A stretch of DNA of 6,322 nt from JBBRHH01 sp038222915 (lineage in GTDB: Bacteria > Planctomycetota > Phycisphaerae > Tepidisphaerales > Tepidisphaeraceae), in NCBI GenBank assembly GCA_038222915.1, contig JBBRHH010000371.1:1-6322 (forward strand), in the 5' to 3' direction. This document shows, piece by piece, positions 5,764-6,322 of this stretch. Both the position numbers and the translations under genes were made by a program. Each line of letters begins with the position of its first letter. Position 1 is the stretch's first letter. The notes below the pieces were generated by a model. It saw only the letters and a list, made by a program, of their open reading frames with translations, ran no database searches and was not told the origin of the DNA.

Positions 5764-6322
5764 ATGCGAGTGCGCACCTCTCACATTCTGTTCTTCGTCG
5801 TCGCGGCCATCGCGGTCGCAGCGTGGATCGACCCGAACGGGTTCTATCGCAATCACCGCGGCGGGTGGACGCCGGTCCAGAAAGCGCTGATATTTTCAGC
5901 CTTCGCCATCTTTGAATTGTTGGCCTTCATAGCGATGGTCCAACAGACCGTCTTCGATATCAAATTTGGCCGTGGCGTCTCACGACAGGCACATTACCCT
6001 CTAGCGTTTGTCCGCAAACAGGTCGGGCATATTCCAGTCCAAGGACGCGGCCAGTGCTTCGTGGAATTTCGCTGGCTGCCTTACACGCGCAAAGAGATCA
6101 GGCGGTACGGAGGACAACACCGCGCACCTGCCTCAAGCAAGTTATATTTCGTTCGTGTTACCGGAGAGATGGGCCACGCCGATCCCAACGACAACGAAGG
6201 TCGCAAGTGGGAAGAAATCGTGATCAAGGAAGACGGACCCTGGGAGATGCGAATCTGCTATTTAGTCGATGCAAAATCCGATGAGGAACGCTACACACGC
6301 ATCGCTGTCCGGGTTCGCGGAC
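5764..6322 (+). CDS. Two-helix membrane protein of unknown function (paralogue B), partial, cut by window end
   Basis: An open frame of 186 codons runs from ATG 5764 to the window edge without a stop, so the C-terminus is missing. It begins MRVRTSHILFFVVAAIAV and has two hydrophobic helices at about residues 8-22 and 41-60. The second is followed by a basic stretch (K67, R70, R74) and then a soluble domain. GHIPVQGRGQCFVEFRW (88-104) aligns with residues 98-114 of paralogue A at 9 of 17 identical positions. W149-EEI...PW and VRVRG (182-186) match W157 and 190-194 of A. Order and spacing of the three motifs agree, so these are homologues that arose by an old tandem duplication. Paralogue A continues 34 residues after VRVRG, so roughly that much of B probably lies beyond the window. 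The family is not recognised. The segment 120-146 is poorly alignable with A. Confidence 0.85.
   Translation, partial: MRVRTSHILFFVVAAIAVAAWIDPNGFYRNHRGGWTPVQKALIFSAFAIFELLAFIAMVQQTVFDIKFGRGVSRQAHYPLAFVRKQVGHIPVQGRGQCFVEFRWLPYTRKEIRRYGGQHRAPASSKLYFVRVTGEMGHADPNDNEGRKWEEIVIKEDGPWEMRICYLVDAKSDEERYTRIAVRVRG

Overview
This GC-rich window (6,322 bp) is a chromosomal segment from a Gram-negative-type bacterium. It is dominated by one housekeeping gene, mfd, the transcription-repair coupling factor. The general look (a long gene-poor GC-rich spacer, a tiny lipoprotein, weak or absent Shine-Dalgarno signals on some genes, a Pro/Ala-rich linker in mfd) would fit a planctomycete or a related lineage. 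No taxonomic marker here settles that, so the assignment is tentative.

Layout: Positions 1 to about 894 contain no convincing gene. The stretch holds an array of about ten degenerate 11-bp tandem units (180-289), inverted copies of the same word on its left side (39-54 and 89-103), a hairpin plus T-tract that looks like an intrinsic terminator (404-428), and an 8-bp perfect inverted repeat (817-851). A sigma70-type promoter (895-924) then drives an 81-residue predicted lipoprotein (982-1227), which is closed by a good rho-independent terminator (1258-1292). A second weaker promoter candidate (1319-1347) lies directly against the mfd start codon and could give an almost leaderless mRNA.

mfd (1357-4989) is intact, with the full UvrB-like, RNA-polymerase-binding, RecG-type translocase and TRCF C-terminal domain order. 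It carries an extra C-terminal tail: a roughly 65-residue Pro/Ala-rich linker followed by a motif that reads as a SHOCT domain. I consider this the most unusual coding feature of the window.

mfd is followed after 3 nt by a GTG-started gene (4993-5679) whose ribosome-binding site overlaps the mfd stop codon, so the two are probably co-transcribed and translationally coupled. That gene and the next one (5764 to beyond the window end) encode diverged tandem paralogues. Each has two N-terminal membrane helices and a soluble domain with shared GHI...G.G...VE.RW, W.EI...PW and VRVRG motifs. I do not recognise the family. How these membrane proteins relate to Mfd, if at all, is unknown; the link is only gene order.
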